A DNA stretch of 64,000 bases from NCBI GenBank assembly GCA_009859145.1, contig VRVR01000058.1, positions 23,135 through 87,134 on the forward strand, given 5' to 3'. Positions 1-9,768 of this stretch are shown here, in pieces. The position numbers were made by a program, and so were the translations under genes. Source of the DNA: Andalucia godoyi (Eukaryota > Discoba > Jakobea > Jakobida > Andaluciidae). The notes under the pieces were generated by a model. That model saw only the letters and a list, made by a program, of their open reading frames with translations. It was not told the DNA's origin and did no database searches. Each line of letters starts with the position of its first letter. The first letter of the stretch is position 1.

Positions 1-299
1 CCGAAGAGAAACAATAAACACCGAGATGATTCTACCGGCTCTTTCAGCAGACTTTGAATGGATCTGGTGGGCGGTGATGATCTTACCGGGATCGACCATT
101 CACAGAAACGTCAACCTGATGATGTAGTTTGCAGACTGCGCGAACCAGCTCGAAAAGAACACCCGTTTCGTTAACAATCATCATATTTACGTCCTCCGAC
201 TTGGTGAATATCATCAAGCTTAGGTACCGATCGCACAATCTGGATTGCCAAAATAGGGATCAAAATGCTGCTGAGATGATGGTGCTCCAAGTAAAGAAT

Positions 300-2396
300 T
301 TAGTATTGAGGCGGATCGCTGGAATATCCATGCTCAGAAATGTGGTGTCCAGCTCGTGAAGTATATTGTCCATAAGGCACAGCGTACACACCGGCTGTGG
401 TAGCATGAGGGGGAGAGTAGAGCCCTTGTGCGCTCGCAGCTGTGGGATGCGACAGAACCGGCTCTGATCGCTGCTCATCGGTTGCAGTCGACAGTCCGCT
501 CTGCTGTGATGCCAGCAGAGGGAGTTGGATGTCGTCATAACGGGAAGCAACTGCCACGGGCTCCGGGATGCCGAGAATATGTCGGCATTGTTGTATGCAG
601 GTTAATCGAAAGTTCGTCCTCGATGCCATTCTGGTACTGAAGCAAACAAAAACGTGGCGCTCAATGAAGGACAGTTCTGATCCAACTTCCATCTTCGCCG
701 CAGTCACCACGATGCTGCAATACCAGGCAAAGCACGCTGAAACCAGCAATACTATGTAAAGCACAGACAAGATGGTTACTTGGGTTATAAATGGAGCCGA
801 AATGCGGAACAGAGGCAGACCTTCATGTAAAGAGCCCTGACAAAATGACATCGTTCCATCAGGAAGCGCAACCGACGGCTTCGGCAAGCAGTATTTTCTG
901 TGCGAAACTTCCACAAGAGTAGCAATGGAGGAAATGCCCAGCGCGAATTTGACAACGGTGCACACCACGAACAAAAGGAGATTGACAGTGAAAACACGCG
1001 TGTGCACACAGATGTTTTTCAGCAAAGCGAACCGCTCGTAAATCGCCAACGCCAGCGTTAGCAACGATGAGATGGCTGTGATAAGCAACAGGAGCGGCAG
1101 AGAGCGGAACATGTCCACATTCAACTGGGAAAGTGGGGTCTGTGATTCGTTTATCCACGACTTGCAAAGGCGAATTCGCTCCCCAAAGCCACCTTGTTGA
1201 GCTGGTTTGGAAGGATCCATGCAAGATTTTTCAAATGGAGCAAAATAGCAGTTTCCCAGACCCGCAACTGCGCTTCTCATCGGGACAGAGGTTCCATTCT
1301 GTACCGTAATAAATGTCGATGCATTGTGAAAGTACACAGTCGATCGGAAATCCACATCTTGGTCCTCACCGGTGTACACAATACATGCATCGTCATTCAG
1401 CGCACCCTTTCCTGGAAAATACTGAGACATGAAGGAGTCGACACCGGGTATGATCTGCAACATTCGATCCTGTAAGCTGTCCGGGTTTCTGAATAAGGTC
1501 AGCGCGAAAGACCCAAGGAAAATGACAATGCTTGCATCTGCAATGATGAGAAGCATCAGACGATACGCCGAATAATGGCGATATGCCACCCGCAAGACAT
1601 CCTCCACAGTCGTGCAGCGAAGCTCGCTGTGGCGAATCGACAACATCACATTGCGCATCCCTTTCGGCACCGTAGATATCCGTGGCGACTGTTTATCTAG
1701 CATCAGAAAATAATTCGCAATGCTGCTTCGCGGGTACGACCACCGTTTGCAACACACTCGGTAGCACAGACTAACGACAAGACTAGCTGCCAGTATCGCC
1801 AGGCAGATGATAAGAATAATTACAACGATGTCGGCAACATCATCAAGCTGCGTGTTGAACGTGAACTTTAGAGGTATAACTCCGTAGTTGCTCGGAAGAT
1901 CCACATCTGTCTCGACCGACATTGTGTACGAACTGTCGTCCGCAGGGACACATACAACCAGGGAAGCATCAAATGCAGAAGTGTGTGGTTCCAGCTGATA
2001 CGTGCAGGGAATTCCAACAAAGAGAAATGGGACATTGGGATGCGGGATGGAACCGTTGCATCGTCCTCCGGGTCCAAGAAGCGTTTCCATGCAAGCAGAA
2101 ACTAAATTGGAAGGGACGACATCAACAAGAGGTTCAGAAAGGAATGGAATGCAGTGATCCTTGTGGATGACAAATGTCACATTGCCGTTTAGATTGCGCA
2201 GTCCTTGATGCACACACGTATTCGACCGCAGCAAGAACGACACGGGACACAATCCCGCAGGACAGCCAGCACAGACAAGACGGGGTATGTAAATGAGCAC
2301 AAGGAAGAATGCGGCCACCCGCAACATGTGTTTTGCAAAGGAAGCCATGACTGATGACAACAGGACGACTGATGACAACAGGACAAGTGATTCCAT
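300..2396 (-). CDS. Multi-pass secretory-pathway membrane protein, unknown function
   Basis: A 698-residue frame from the ATG at 2396, or 682 residues from the ATG at 2348. The second start gives a cleaner signal peptide (MASFAKHMLRVAAFFLVLIY). The open frame extends to 2432 but only with a TTG codon. A cysteine-rich ectodomain of about 170 residues with N-glycosylation sequons follows the signal peptide. Then come a membrane helix (near ADIVVIILIICLAILAASLV), a cytoplasmic basic stretch, a second helix, a second Cys/Asn-glycosylated loop, and three more helices (near LPLLLLITAISSLLTLAL, VNLLLFVVCTVVKFAL, QVTILSVLYIVLLVSACF). The C-terminal tail of about 110 residues is Ser/Ala/Tyr-rich and probably cytoplasmic. 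The two ATG choices are separated by a short tandem duplication coding LLSSVVLLSSV. I do not recognise the family; a receptor or surface sensor is only a guess from topology. Confidence 0.75.
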   Translation of the reverse strand: MESLVLLSSVVLLSSVMASFAKHMLRVAAFFLVLIYIPRLVCAGCPAGLCPVSFLLRSNTCVHQGLRNLNGNVTFVIHKDHCIPFLSEPLVDVVPSNLVSACMETLLGPGGRCNGSIPHPNVPFLFVGIPCTYQLEPHTSAFDASLVVCVPADDSSYTMSVETDVDLPSNYGVIPLKFTFNTQLDDVADIVVIILIICLAILAASLVVSLCYRVCCKRWSYPRSSIANYFLMLDKQSPRISTVPKGMRNVMLSIRHSELRCTTVEDVLRVAYRHYSAYRLMLLIIADASIVIFLGSFALTLFRNPDSLQDRMLQIIPGVDSFMSQYFPGKGALNDDACIVYTGEDQDVDFRSTVYFHNASTFITVQNGTSVPMRSAVAGLGNCYFAPFEKSCMDPSKPAQQGGFGERIRLCKSWINESQTPLSQLNVDMFRSLPLLLLITAISSLLTLALAIYERFALLKNICVHTRVFTVNLLLFVVCTVVKFALGISSIATLVEVSHRKYCLPKPSVALPDGTMSFCQGSLHEGLPLFRISAPFITQVTILSVLYIVLLVSACFAWYCSIVVTAAKMEVGSELSFIERHVFVCFSTRMASRTNFRLTCIQQCRHILGIPEPVAVASRYDDIQLPLLASQQSGLSTATDEQRSEPVLSHPTAASAQGLYSPPHATTAGVYAVPYGQYTSRAGHHISEHGYSSDPPQY

Positions 2397-2432
2397 AGCA
2401 AAGTATCTGCGGCATTGCGGAGAACAAAACAA

Positions 2433-4332
2433 AGAAGGAAAGAAAACGTCGCCTCAGCTGTCTGATGGCGGTGGGGCCATCCACCCTGCGTCCGTCAGAC
2501 TTGTCTGAATCCAGTGCAAGCAGAGCACGGCGTCAACTGGTTTGGTCAACTGCAGAAAATTCTGTTCCTACCATCTGCTTGTTCGTTGGTAACAAAATTC
2601 GACTTCTGCTGGCGGTCTCTGTTCGCTTCCCTTCTTTATGTGTAGCTGTTCTGCTGCTGTTGAAGATCTGGAATGTGCAGCGTTCAAAGTAGCCCACGTC
2701 AAAACTTTCCCACGAGGAAAAATTCCCCTTTTTTTCGCACGCCGGCTGGGGCTGATCCGTGTCTGCAAAATGCCGATCAGTGTGTTCTGATCCTACGTTG
2801 CATCAGAATTCCAGAATCGTCTTTGCCTGCCTTTTTTTGTCCTCTCTTTTGATGCGCCTCGGGTTGTCCACGCGACTCGTGTGCTTCGTGACTCCTTTTT
2901 ATTGGAACGAAATATCAATGCTGAACAGTGAGCTCACTCGCATGCTTTTGCATGCAATAATTTTCTCCCTACTCTGCACTTTCGATTGCTGGGGGTCGGG
3001 CACACATACAGTTTTTTTTCAAAGCAAGGTATTGCCGTCGGTACCGGGGATTCTCATCCGATCCCAGCAATTTTGGTTGTTCGGTGTAATCGGCATTGCA
3101 GTCTTTCTGCTGCCAGAGAACGTTTCCGGTTGAAGAAGTACCATTTGGTTTTCGTCGTCGTGTTTCATGTTTGTAGACATCATTTTTTGTGCAGGCTGCA
3201 TCGCCCCAACAATTACCAAATAACAACCATGCTCGCGACGGTTGCACGTCATGCCTTGCTGTCCAGTTCCGTGCTGCACACTGACGTCCTGTGGTTCATA
3301 TGTCTGTCGAAGAATGGCTTTTCGATGCTCTGGCTCCTGTGCACAATGCGCCGCGCTCGTTCACGAATGCACCAGAAGAGTCGGAAGATGAAGACAGACT
3401 TGTACCGTAAACTGGCCAAGTGGCTAGTGTGAGCAGTACGATCGCGCCCTGTTGCCAACGTTTTTGAGACGTCTGGAAAAAAGGACGAGGAATCAACAGC
3501 AAGACAGTTCGGCAGATGGGGACTTGGGAGGATCACTTCTAACTCCGACCAAGACTGCTGCACAATGTGACGGAGGACGCGAGCCACGCGGGATCCACGT
3601 TCTGACCGAGATGTACACATCCAATACATGCGGACTTTTTGTGGCGTTATTCATGAGCGGCCAGGCGGAAAACCAAAAATGTTCCGACGTCCGGTATGTC
3701 CGGCACGTCTGCATCGAGAGATTGCAATGGGGCGCGCCATGTCTATTCTGAGGAACGCGTCGGTGTGCTGGAGCCTACGCCCTCCTTTCTGAATGGAATT
3801 CGCATTCGGCTCCGACGCAAGAATAAGTAGGGATGGTCAGCAATGATCCGCCATGCTTCCCGCGCACGATGCCAGCGAGAAGACGGGAAACCAAAAGAAA
3901 AGAAAAGAAAAAAAAATCTCGACATTTGATGCCACGTGACAAGTGGCGCGAGCAGGGGGAAAAGACACCGCCACAGGACGATAGGAAAAATACCTCTTCG
4001 ACCGCGTGTTTATTGGGCCTCGTTTTTTTACTGCATCTACACAAGTTGAACTTCCTTTTCGTTGCTAATTGCCAGTCCGTTCTTCAAGATGTATGTACGT
4101 TTGGGCAACGAAGGCTGCAATAGAAGACGTCATACAGACTCCTCGAACTCCGTTGTATGAAATTCGGTCGTCGATATTGGTTATAAGGATCAGAAAAGAG
4201 AGCTTTTGCACTTGGAAGGAAGATTTGCGCCTGCATTTGTTTTTGTTTTGTTTTTTTTGTTCCATCTCCCTTTCTCAATTCACAAATCAAACGTTCATCC
4301 GTCCCACACCCAACAACCGTCATTCACACATC
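2433..4332. other. Gene-poor intergenic stretch
   Basis: About 1.9 kb between two divergently oriented genes. Open frames here (up to 148 codons near 2986-3432) overlap each other on several frames, lack recognisable motifs and look like chance. The part just before 4333 is T/C-rich (for example 4238-4270) and probably is the leader of the next gene. An A-rich run with repeated aaaag units lies at 3893-3917. Confidence 0.5.
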
Positions 4333-5379
4333 ATGTTTGGACACAAGCACAAGTCAGACACGCACAATCCGTTCGCCAAGACCGCAGACACTTCTGCAAC
4401 ACCCAGTGCTGTCGATGGACTTCCGCAAGCCACAGCCCTGATTGGCAGGCAGGAACTGGAAGCCGACAAGCCTTCAGAAGTCCGTCTTCTCAAGGAATCG
4501 ATCCCGAGCAAAATCCTGAAGAAGGAAGAACTTGTCCCTCAGCACCAGATCATCCACAAGGAGGTGATTCCCGAGCGCGTGGTTCTCAAGGAAGAGATTG
4601 TCCCAGGAACCGTCCACGAGCACGTGGAAATAGTTCCGGGTGCTTCGCTTTCGCAAACCGACCGTGTTGCGGGCTCCACCATTGTCTACGGACAGCCTTC
4701 TCGCCAATTTGTAGAGTCGGACCAAACGGGTAACATCCAGCGTCTGCAACAGCCGACCGAGTCTGCGATGCAAGCTCCCATTTCCAGTCGCGTGTTGATG
4801 GAGACGATCCCGGACCACACTGTGTCCCACACAGAAATCGTGCCGGAGCACGAAAAGGTGGTTCGTCAGATCACTCCGGAGCATGCCATTCTCAAACAGG
4901 AAGTCTATGCGCCCAAGGTGGTTGAAAAGGCCGAGGTCGTGCAAAGCAACTCGCTTGGCTCGCACCAGCAGCTGCCGGGTGAATCTATCGTTTTTGGCAA
5001 GGATCAGAACCCGAAGTTTGCTTTGGCAGCCGAGAAAGCGTCCCGTGTCTACGATGCACCAGCAGCCAAGGCCATTCCAGTGAACGACAATGAGGTACGC
5101 AGCGTGGAACAGGGCATGTCCGACGTTCATCTGCAGACGAAAGCAGCCGCCCCCCTTCAGAGCTCTGACATGCCCCTCCAGCAAGCTTATGTGCAGCCAG
5201 GCTTTGCTGCCCCGAGTAGCACCATTGGCGTGGGCTCGTATGGCGGCAAATCGGATGTGGCGGCGACACAGGAATCCAAGCTTCGCGGTACAAGCGACAA
5301 GGCCAAGTTGGCTGCAGAAGCTGACGCAAAACACACCAAGATGCCTCTCCATGCGCATTCGCCAGGGCGCAAGGCATGA
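4333..5379 (+). CDS. Duplicated-domain E/V/I/P-rich protein (alveolin/articulin-like composition)
   Basis: A 348-residue protein from the ATG at 4333 (MFGHKHKSDTHN). The frame is open upstream to 4069 but that part reads through T-rich leader. Residues about 50-125 and 150-240 are two diverged copies of one unit. Each copy starts with a hydrophobic-Leu-x-Glu-Ser/Thr-Ile-Pro phrase and carries repeated 'EIVP', 'EVIP' and 'EHEK'-type phrases. Each ends in 'GSTIVYG' or 'GESIVFG'. There are no signal peptide and no membrane segments, and the C-terminal third is Ala/Ser-rich and low in complexity. The VP/EIVP phrase repetition resembles cortical cytoskeletal proteins of the alveolin/articulin kind, but I cannot assign it to that family by eye. 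It could equally be a hydrophilic stress protein. Structural role inferred only from composition. Confidence 0.8.
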   Translation: MFGHKHKSDTHNPFAKTADTSATPSAVDGLPQATALIGRQELEADKPSEVRLLKESIPSKILKKEELVPQHQIIHKEVIPERVVLKEEIVPGTVHEHVEIVPGASLSQTDRVAGSTIVYGQPSRQFVESDQTGNIQRLQQPTESAMQAPISSRVLMETIPDHTVSHTEIVPEHEKVVRQITPEHAILKQEVYAPKVVEKAEVVQSNSLGSHQQLPGESIVFGKDQNPKFALAAEKASRVYDAPAAKAIPVNDNEVRSVEQGMSDVHLQTKAAAPLQSSDMPLQQAYVQPGFAAPSSTIGVGSYGGKSDVAATQESKLRGTSDKAKLAAEADAKHTKMPLHAHSPGRKA

Positions 5380-5610
5380 TAGACGTCCTGTCTCCGAGGC
5401 AGGAATGAGCCCCCCTCTGCTTCTGCTTGGAAGTGCTTGCGTTTGACGGCTATTCTTGATAATGTAAAATCCTCCTCATACCGCACCCCACACCGCGCCA
5501 CCCACCACACCCCCTCGTGGTCGGGGAAATCTTCTTTGGTGCTTGCTTCCTTTCGACGCCCCTTGTATTTTGTTTTTGTTGATTTGCACGGGCGTCCCAA
5601 ATTGTGTTAA

Positions 5611-5652
5611 ACAACTGAACAACTGAACAACTGAACAACTGAACAACTGAAC
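5611..5652. repeat. 8-bp tandem repeat (unit caactgaa)
   Basis: About five copies of the 8-bp unit run head to tail in the intergenic DNA downstream of the VP-rich gene. No coding frame uses them. Confidence 0.9.
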
Positions 5653-5770
5653 CTGGGGGGTCTGATTGGCACTATGACGATGCTGCAAGACAACCGATCC
5701 AATGAATCGATCAAGCGTCGACGGGGCAGGGCCCCAGCACACACAAGTGCATGTGTGCACCGATGTTGCG

Positions 5771-5896
5771 CCCTCCATTCCAGTCTCGATGCATCATCAG
5801 TGCACACGCTGGACATCTGAACACATTAGCGGTTCCATTCTCCATCGCCTTGTGCAGCAGCCGCCGGGCGGAATTGGAAGTGCCCCGACATCAGCA
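5771..5896 (+). repeat. 126-bp dispersed repeat, copy 1 (identical to reverse complement of 23707-23832)
   Basis: Positions 5771-5896 match the reverse complement of 23707-23832 base for base in my reading. Weaker similarity continues upstream to about 5729 (ccccagcacac, gtgcatgtgtgcaccg shared), where the other copy has about 12 extra bases. Similarity stops abruptly after 'catcagca'. Both copies are open in one frame (MHHQCTRW...), but neither sits in a convincing gene. Perfect identity beside diverged flanks points to a recent copying event or to a mobile or functional non-coding unit. Confidence 0.9.
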
Positions 5897-6163
5897 CCTG
5901 GCGTGCAGCCTTTCACACAGCCATTTTGGTAAAGACGATGAAAATGAAATAAAAACACGATAAGATCAGTTCAAACGTTGCCAACGGTGCACGTAAGCGT
6001 GGTCTTTATGAATGTCATTGTCACTCCCATTGCCGAACCCCCCGTTGTCAACAACATGCTTGCTTTTTCTTTTTTTCTCTTTTATTCCTTTGTTTGGGCC
6101 AAGAAACGTCAACCGTCGTCGGAATTCCAGAATGCCTGACTTTCCAGCTTCTGCTGCGGCAGC

Positions 6164-6547
6164 ATGGAAGGAATGCCAGCCATGTTGTCCAGACAACTGC
6201 TGTGCCCTGTGCTCGCGGGTCGACGATCGCTGCAACCCGAACTCATTGGTGCTTTGGGAATGATTGAGCTGCAGGCAGGCATCCGCTGCAAGGCCATCGT
6301 CAAGGCCCTGCAGCGACTGAACGTACCGCAGGATGCTATTCCATTTTATGACGTCCATGCAGCCGTCGACCCTGTGCATGGAGCGGACTGGATCAAGAAA
6401 GTGGTTGAACCTCTCGCATCCACAAATGCGGGATGGGGAGAGCGAATCCTTCGTGGAGCAGCCCTTAAACTGGTGACAAATCGAGCTTTCTTTGAATTCG
6501 CGAGTGCAAGGATCGCGTCCATGAACAATGCTATAAACGAATGTTAG
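6164..6547 (+). pseudogene. C-terminal remnant of an iron-containing redox enzyme (heme-oxygenase-like fold)
   Basis: A 127-codon frame that resembles only the last part of heme-oxygenase-like iron-containing redox enzymes. It has a helix with ELIGALGMIELQ, then 'IPFYDVHAAVDPVHGADW' with the expected Asp/His/His metal-ligand style spacing, then a helix ending 'LRGAALKLVTNRAFFEF'. Family members are usually about 200-350 residues, so the N-terminal helices carrying the first metal ligands are missing. Upstream DNA (6012-6160) is T-rich and shows no in-frame continuation. I interpret it as a truncated copy. A short functional protein or a last exon behind an unrecognised intron are alternatives. 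Confidence 0.5.
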
Positions 6548-6616
6548 ATGAATCGACAAGACACTTTCCGAAAACAAAAAGGACAGGAACGGCCATGGAA
6601 GAAGACGAAGAGAATA

Positions 6617-6650
6617 CATATATATATTTATATATATTTATATTTATATA
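6617..6650. repeat. AT-rich (TATATT)n tract
   Basis: A stretch of tatata/tatttata repeats just 3' of the redox-enzyme remnant and between convergent genes. No coding role. Confidence 0.7.
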
Positions 6651-6822
6651 TCATCATCTCTCGTTCTGGAATCCGCCATGGCTTTTTTTTAATGGGATTC
6701 GCCCCCGAGGAAACGGGATCATTGCATTGTTTACAAGTCACAAGCTACCTGGTCGACAAAGAAAGGAGGGAATGACTTTTTTTTTCCAAAAAAGCAAACG
6801 CAGCTGCACGCCAGTCACATGA

Positions 6823-7602
6823 CTAATGGTGGAGGAGGACGTTGTGATCCATGCTGAGAAGGTACGTCCCCTTGTTGATCAAACGAGAGGCAGACGCCAG
6901 CATTGCAATCCAGATTGCGGAAGAGAATGCAGTCAATACAATCCAGGCAGCAAGACCATTGTCATCCAGGTCTCCGTTGCCCAGTTCAACCAGGTGGTTC
7001 CACATGAAGAGAATCATCGACGCAAACATGCATGTGATGCCAAGGAACCAAGAGAGCTTGAGAAGTCGGAGGGTGTTGCGGTTCTCAATCAACACAGTCA
7101 TGAGCGCACGGCGAAGCGAGTCGGCACCATCCATGAACTCGACCGAGCGGAACCGCACCAGGCCGTCGAACTGCGCCTTGACATACAGCGCAAGCACGGT
7201 TGCGAGCGCGAAGAGAGAGAGCGCAGCAACTTGCAAAGTCTGTTCGGCGATGTTCACTTTGCTGTTCGCACGATCCTGGAAGCGCATCGTCAAGAACATG
7301 AACCCGGTCCAGATGGCGCTGATAAGGGGGAGCTGCTTCAGAAATGTGGGCATCATCATCAGCCATACCGGCAGCACGTGATATGACAGCATTCCGTTCG
7401 GAAGCTCGCTGCGGATGAGCAGTGATCGAGGATATGCAAGGTTCTCCGGCTTCGGCGGAAGACTCGACACGGGATCTGTACGACCCCAGTCCTTGCGCAC
7501 ACGGCCAAGGAGAACAGAGTCGTCTGCGTACGGGAAACGCTTTTTGTTCAGTCCTTCATAGACATGCACATAATCGGGACGCGCAGTACGGCCTTGTTCC
7601 AT
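6823..7602 (-). CDS. Four-helix membrane protein, unknown family
   Basis: A 259-residue protein with an ATG at 7602. The first 70 residues are soluble and basic/proline-containing, with no signal peptide. Four hydrophobic segments follow: about 73-100 (near LPVWLMMMPTFLKQLPLISA), 122-143 (near LQVAALSLFALATVLALYV), 183-206 (near FLGITCMFASMILFMW) and 219-242 (near AWIVLTAFSSAIWIAMLA). The loop between helices 2 and 3 has the phrase RFRSVEFMDGADSLRRAL. The frame is clean with a conventional start, and the gene converges on the redox-enzyme remnant. I recognise no family. The 293-residue protein at 23932-24813 has the same general layout but no similarity I can see. Confidence 0.75.
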   Translation of the reverse strand: MEQGRTARPDYVHVYEGLNKKRFPYADDSVLLGRVRKDWGRTDPVSSLPPKPENLAYPRSLLIRSELPNGMLSYHVLPVWLMMMPTFLKQLPLISAIWTGFMFLTMRFQDRANSKVNIAEQTLQVAALSLFALATVLALYVKAQFDGLVRFRSVEFMDGADSLRRALMTVLIENRNTLRLLKLSWFLGITCMFASMILFMWNHLVELGNGDLDDNGLAAWIVLTAFSSAIWIAMLASASRLINKGTYLLSMDHNVLLHH

Positions 7603-8182
7603 TCTTCTTCTTTGGTTTTGTTCCAGGCTTTAGTATCAAGAATCGATCGAGTTACGTAAAACTGCGTTGTATTTCTCAGGTGAAAAGGTGAAAAAGAGAC
7701 TGCTTTGTAAGAAACAGAATGGAAATTTGTGCCCAGTAATACTTGCGCGGAAAACCTTTTCATACATAAGGCTTCAAGTTCCGGGATGTTCACACGGCAA
7801 TTGACACGAACATGAAGTTCGGCGTTGATTACGTGGCATGTCAATGGACTTGAACGTTGCTGCACGTCCACTTCGTGCAATGATTCTCCGAACACAGATG
7901 ACAAGTGATTTTTTATTATTATTATCTTCGCTGGTTCTGGGAACTTTTCCCAGTCGAAGAAAAAAATGTATGTGGGGGTGTGTTTTCTTGTCGATCACGT
8001 AACTTCGAGAACAGAGGGGAATCAAAGCGTCAACGCGCTGAAGAGGGGGAGAGTTTCCTCGGGTCCCGTGGCGCTGGAACAAGATTCGTCCCGGGCACGT
8101 CGCAATGGTTCTGTTGTCGCAAACGCTTAACAAAGCCCAATGTCATGCTTTTCGTTGTTAATTATTCGTTAAATTGTACTAT

Positions 8183-8431
8183 CTATTGAATCATACCAGT
8201 GTTCAATGAGGCTACTGCTTGTCTCACGACTGCCCATTGCCTCTCTATTCTGCAAATGGCCGTCGATGGACTGCATTTCTGTATCGAGGATCCTGCTACT
8301 CTCCGTTCGTCTGTTCCTTGATTTCCGCAGTTGCTAGCAGAGAAGTATTCGAGCAAAAAAAACCCTTGCGCATTGGCAATGCTCAAAGCACGCGTAATCA
8401 CGACCAGCAGAATCATACTTGTCAAAAACAT
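8183..8431 (-). CDS. Possible short secreted protein
   Basis: From the ATG at 8431 the frame gives 82 residues. It begins with a good signal peptide (MFLTSMILLVVITRALSIANAQG) followed by FFLLEYFSASNC and two further cysteines. The length and the abrupt end suggest either a small secreted protein or the 5' remains of a larger extracellular protein. No family recognised and no supporting neighbours; could be chance. Confidence 0.3.
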   Translation of the reverse strand: MFLTSMILLVVITRALSIANAQGFFLLEYFSASNCGNQGTDERRVAGSSIQKCSPSTAICRIERQWAVVRQAVASLNTGMIQ

Positions 8432-8548
8432 TTCGAAATGTGATTGGATTCCATGAAATGAAAGCAAATTAGAAAACAGACAGAAGAACGCAACCAAAGA
8501 TCTATTTAAGATTAAATTAAACAGAACTTCACAGTATTTTTTTAAAAG

Positions 8549-9040
8549 TTAGCGGCCGCCGGGGTTGCAGAGACAGTGTGATCCCTGCGATCTCGGCATC
8601 CATTCCCGACTAGCAACAGATTCTGCATTAAAAACAAGAAGAATAAAGAGACGGATATGAGGTGAAAAACACACACTGAATCCCACGCTCACACAAACGG
8701 GTTGTCGGAAACAATCGGGGAGACGCCAAAAAGATAGAGAATTGGATGCTGCTGGCGGATAAATCTGGTCCTCAGACGGAGTCAGCGTACATGGGTAGGA
8801 AGTGACCGTATGAGCCGGTGTGACTGACGGGGCAGGTGTCGGCGACGAACCAGGGGTAGATGTTGGGTTTGTCGGAGGAACGGATCTGTCATTAATACAC
8901 ACAGTGCTGCCGACGTGGACATTGCTGCTTAGCTCGACGCTCCCATGAATGCGTGCACAACCACCTGAATGCGCCGGTTGCGACTGCAACTGCGCTTCTG
9001 CGTTTTCAGCAGCGATTTCTGGGAGATCCAGTGCTGGCAC
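8549..9040 (-). pseudogene. Remnant of a Pro/Thr/Ser-rich extracellular protein
   Basis: A 163-codon open frame that starts with GTG and contains no early ATG. It carries a cysteine-containing segment (GGCARIHGSVELSSNVHVGSTVC) and then a mucin-like stretch (PPTNPTSTPGSSPTPAPSVT) of the sort found as stalks in cell-surface proteins. The rest loses protein-like character. With no start codon and no signal peptide I interpret it as a broken surface-protein gene or an internal exon. Confidence 0.3.
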
Positions 9041-9768
9041 ATTTGGCTAGGGTGTTTGAAACCTCCATCACTGAAGGTTTTTGCATCGCATAATTTCCCG
9101 GCGATGCTCTCGTTCTGTTCTTCGGTGCTTTAGGCTTTGCGCCAATACAGTAAAAAGTAATCCTTCTGGTCTTGTTTGATGCCGAAATTTTCGAAGTAAA
9201 AAAACTTTCTATCTTGTTGCGCATTCCTACGTCTTTCTGTCGCAAACGGCCATTCTCCGCCGCGCTATCGTTGTGAAGGATTCGTTCTTGGCGGATACAA
9301 GCCTTACAGATTTGTAAGGTATTTATTTCCCGGAGCCGCTAGTCCTCGTCTGCGCCACGCCAGGAACAAAGCTCAAAGTGCACGCCACCTACCATGCTTT
9401 CATGCAGATGCACTGATTAGGACATCTGGATCATCCTGCTCTTTCTTTTGAGTGACATGACAACCACTGGACCAATCCACGCTTCCCATTGGGGGGGAAC
9501 TGTGAATGACATGTATAGGCAGACTACGGCACAACATTCCGGCGAACGAGGTGTTCTGGGCTACCGGCGGGTCCCAGTCTGCATCCACGCCGAAGCAAAC
9601 AATATTATGCGTGCCTTTTCTGGGAAAGAAGTGGCCCATCATTCGGCCTCGCTAGACAGCCCGGCAGCCGCCGCGGATTCGGGATGCCAGAATACATCCA
9701 TCTGCGCCAGAAATCTGCATTCTAACTTTTTCTTTTATTTCCATTGCTCTTCATAATCCGTGAAGCAC

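Larger units (their letters stand above)
7603..9768. other. Gene-poor stretch with weak coding remnants
   Basis: About 2.2 kb without a secure gene. It contains a short possible secreted ORF (8183-8431) and a Pro/Thr/Ser-rich frame without an ATG (8549-9040), each listed separately. The remainder shows only short overlapping frames. Confidence 0.45.

Noticed and set aside
4474-5358. 294-codon minus-strand frame opposite the VP-rich gene
   Set aside because: Antisense shadow of a repeat-containing gene; composition mirrors the sense codons.
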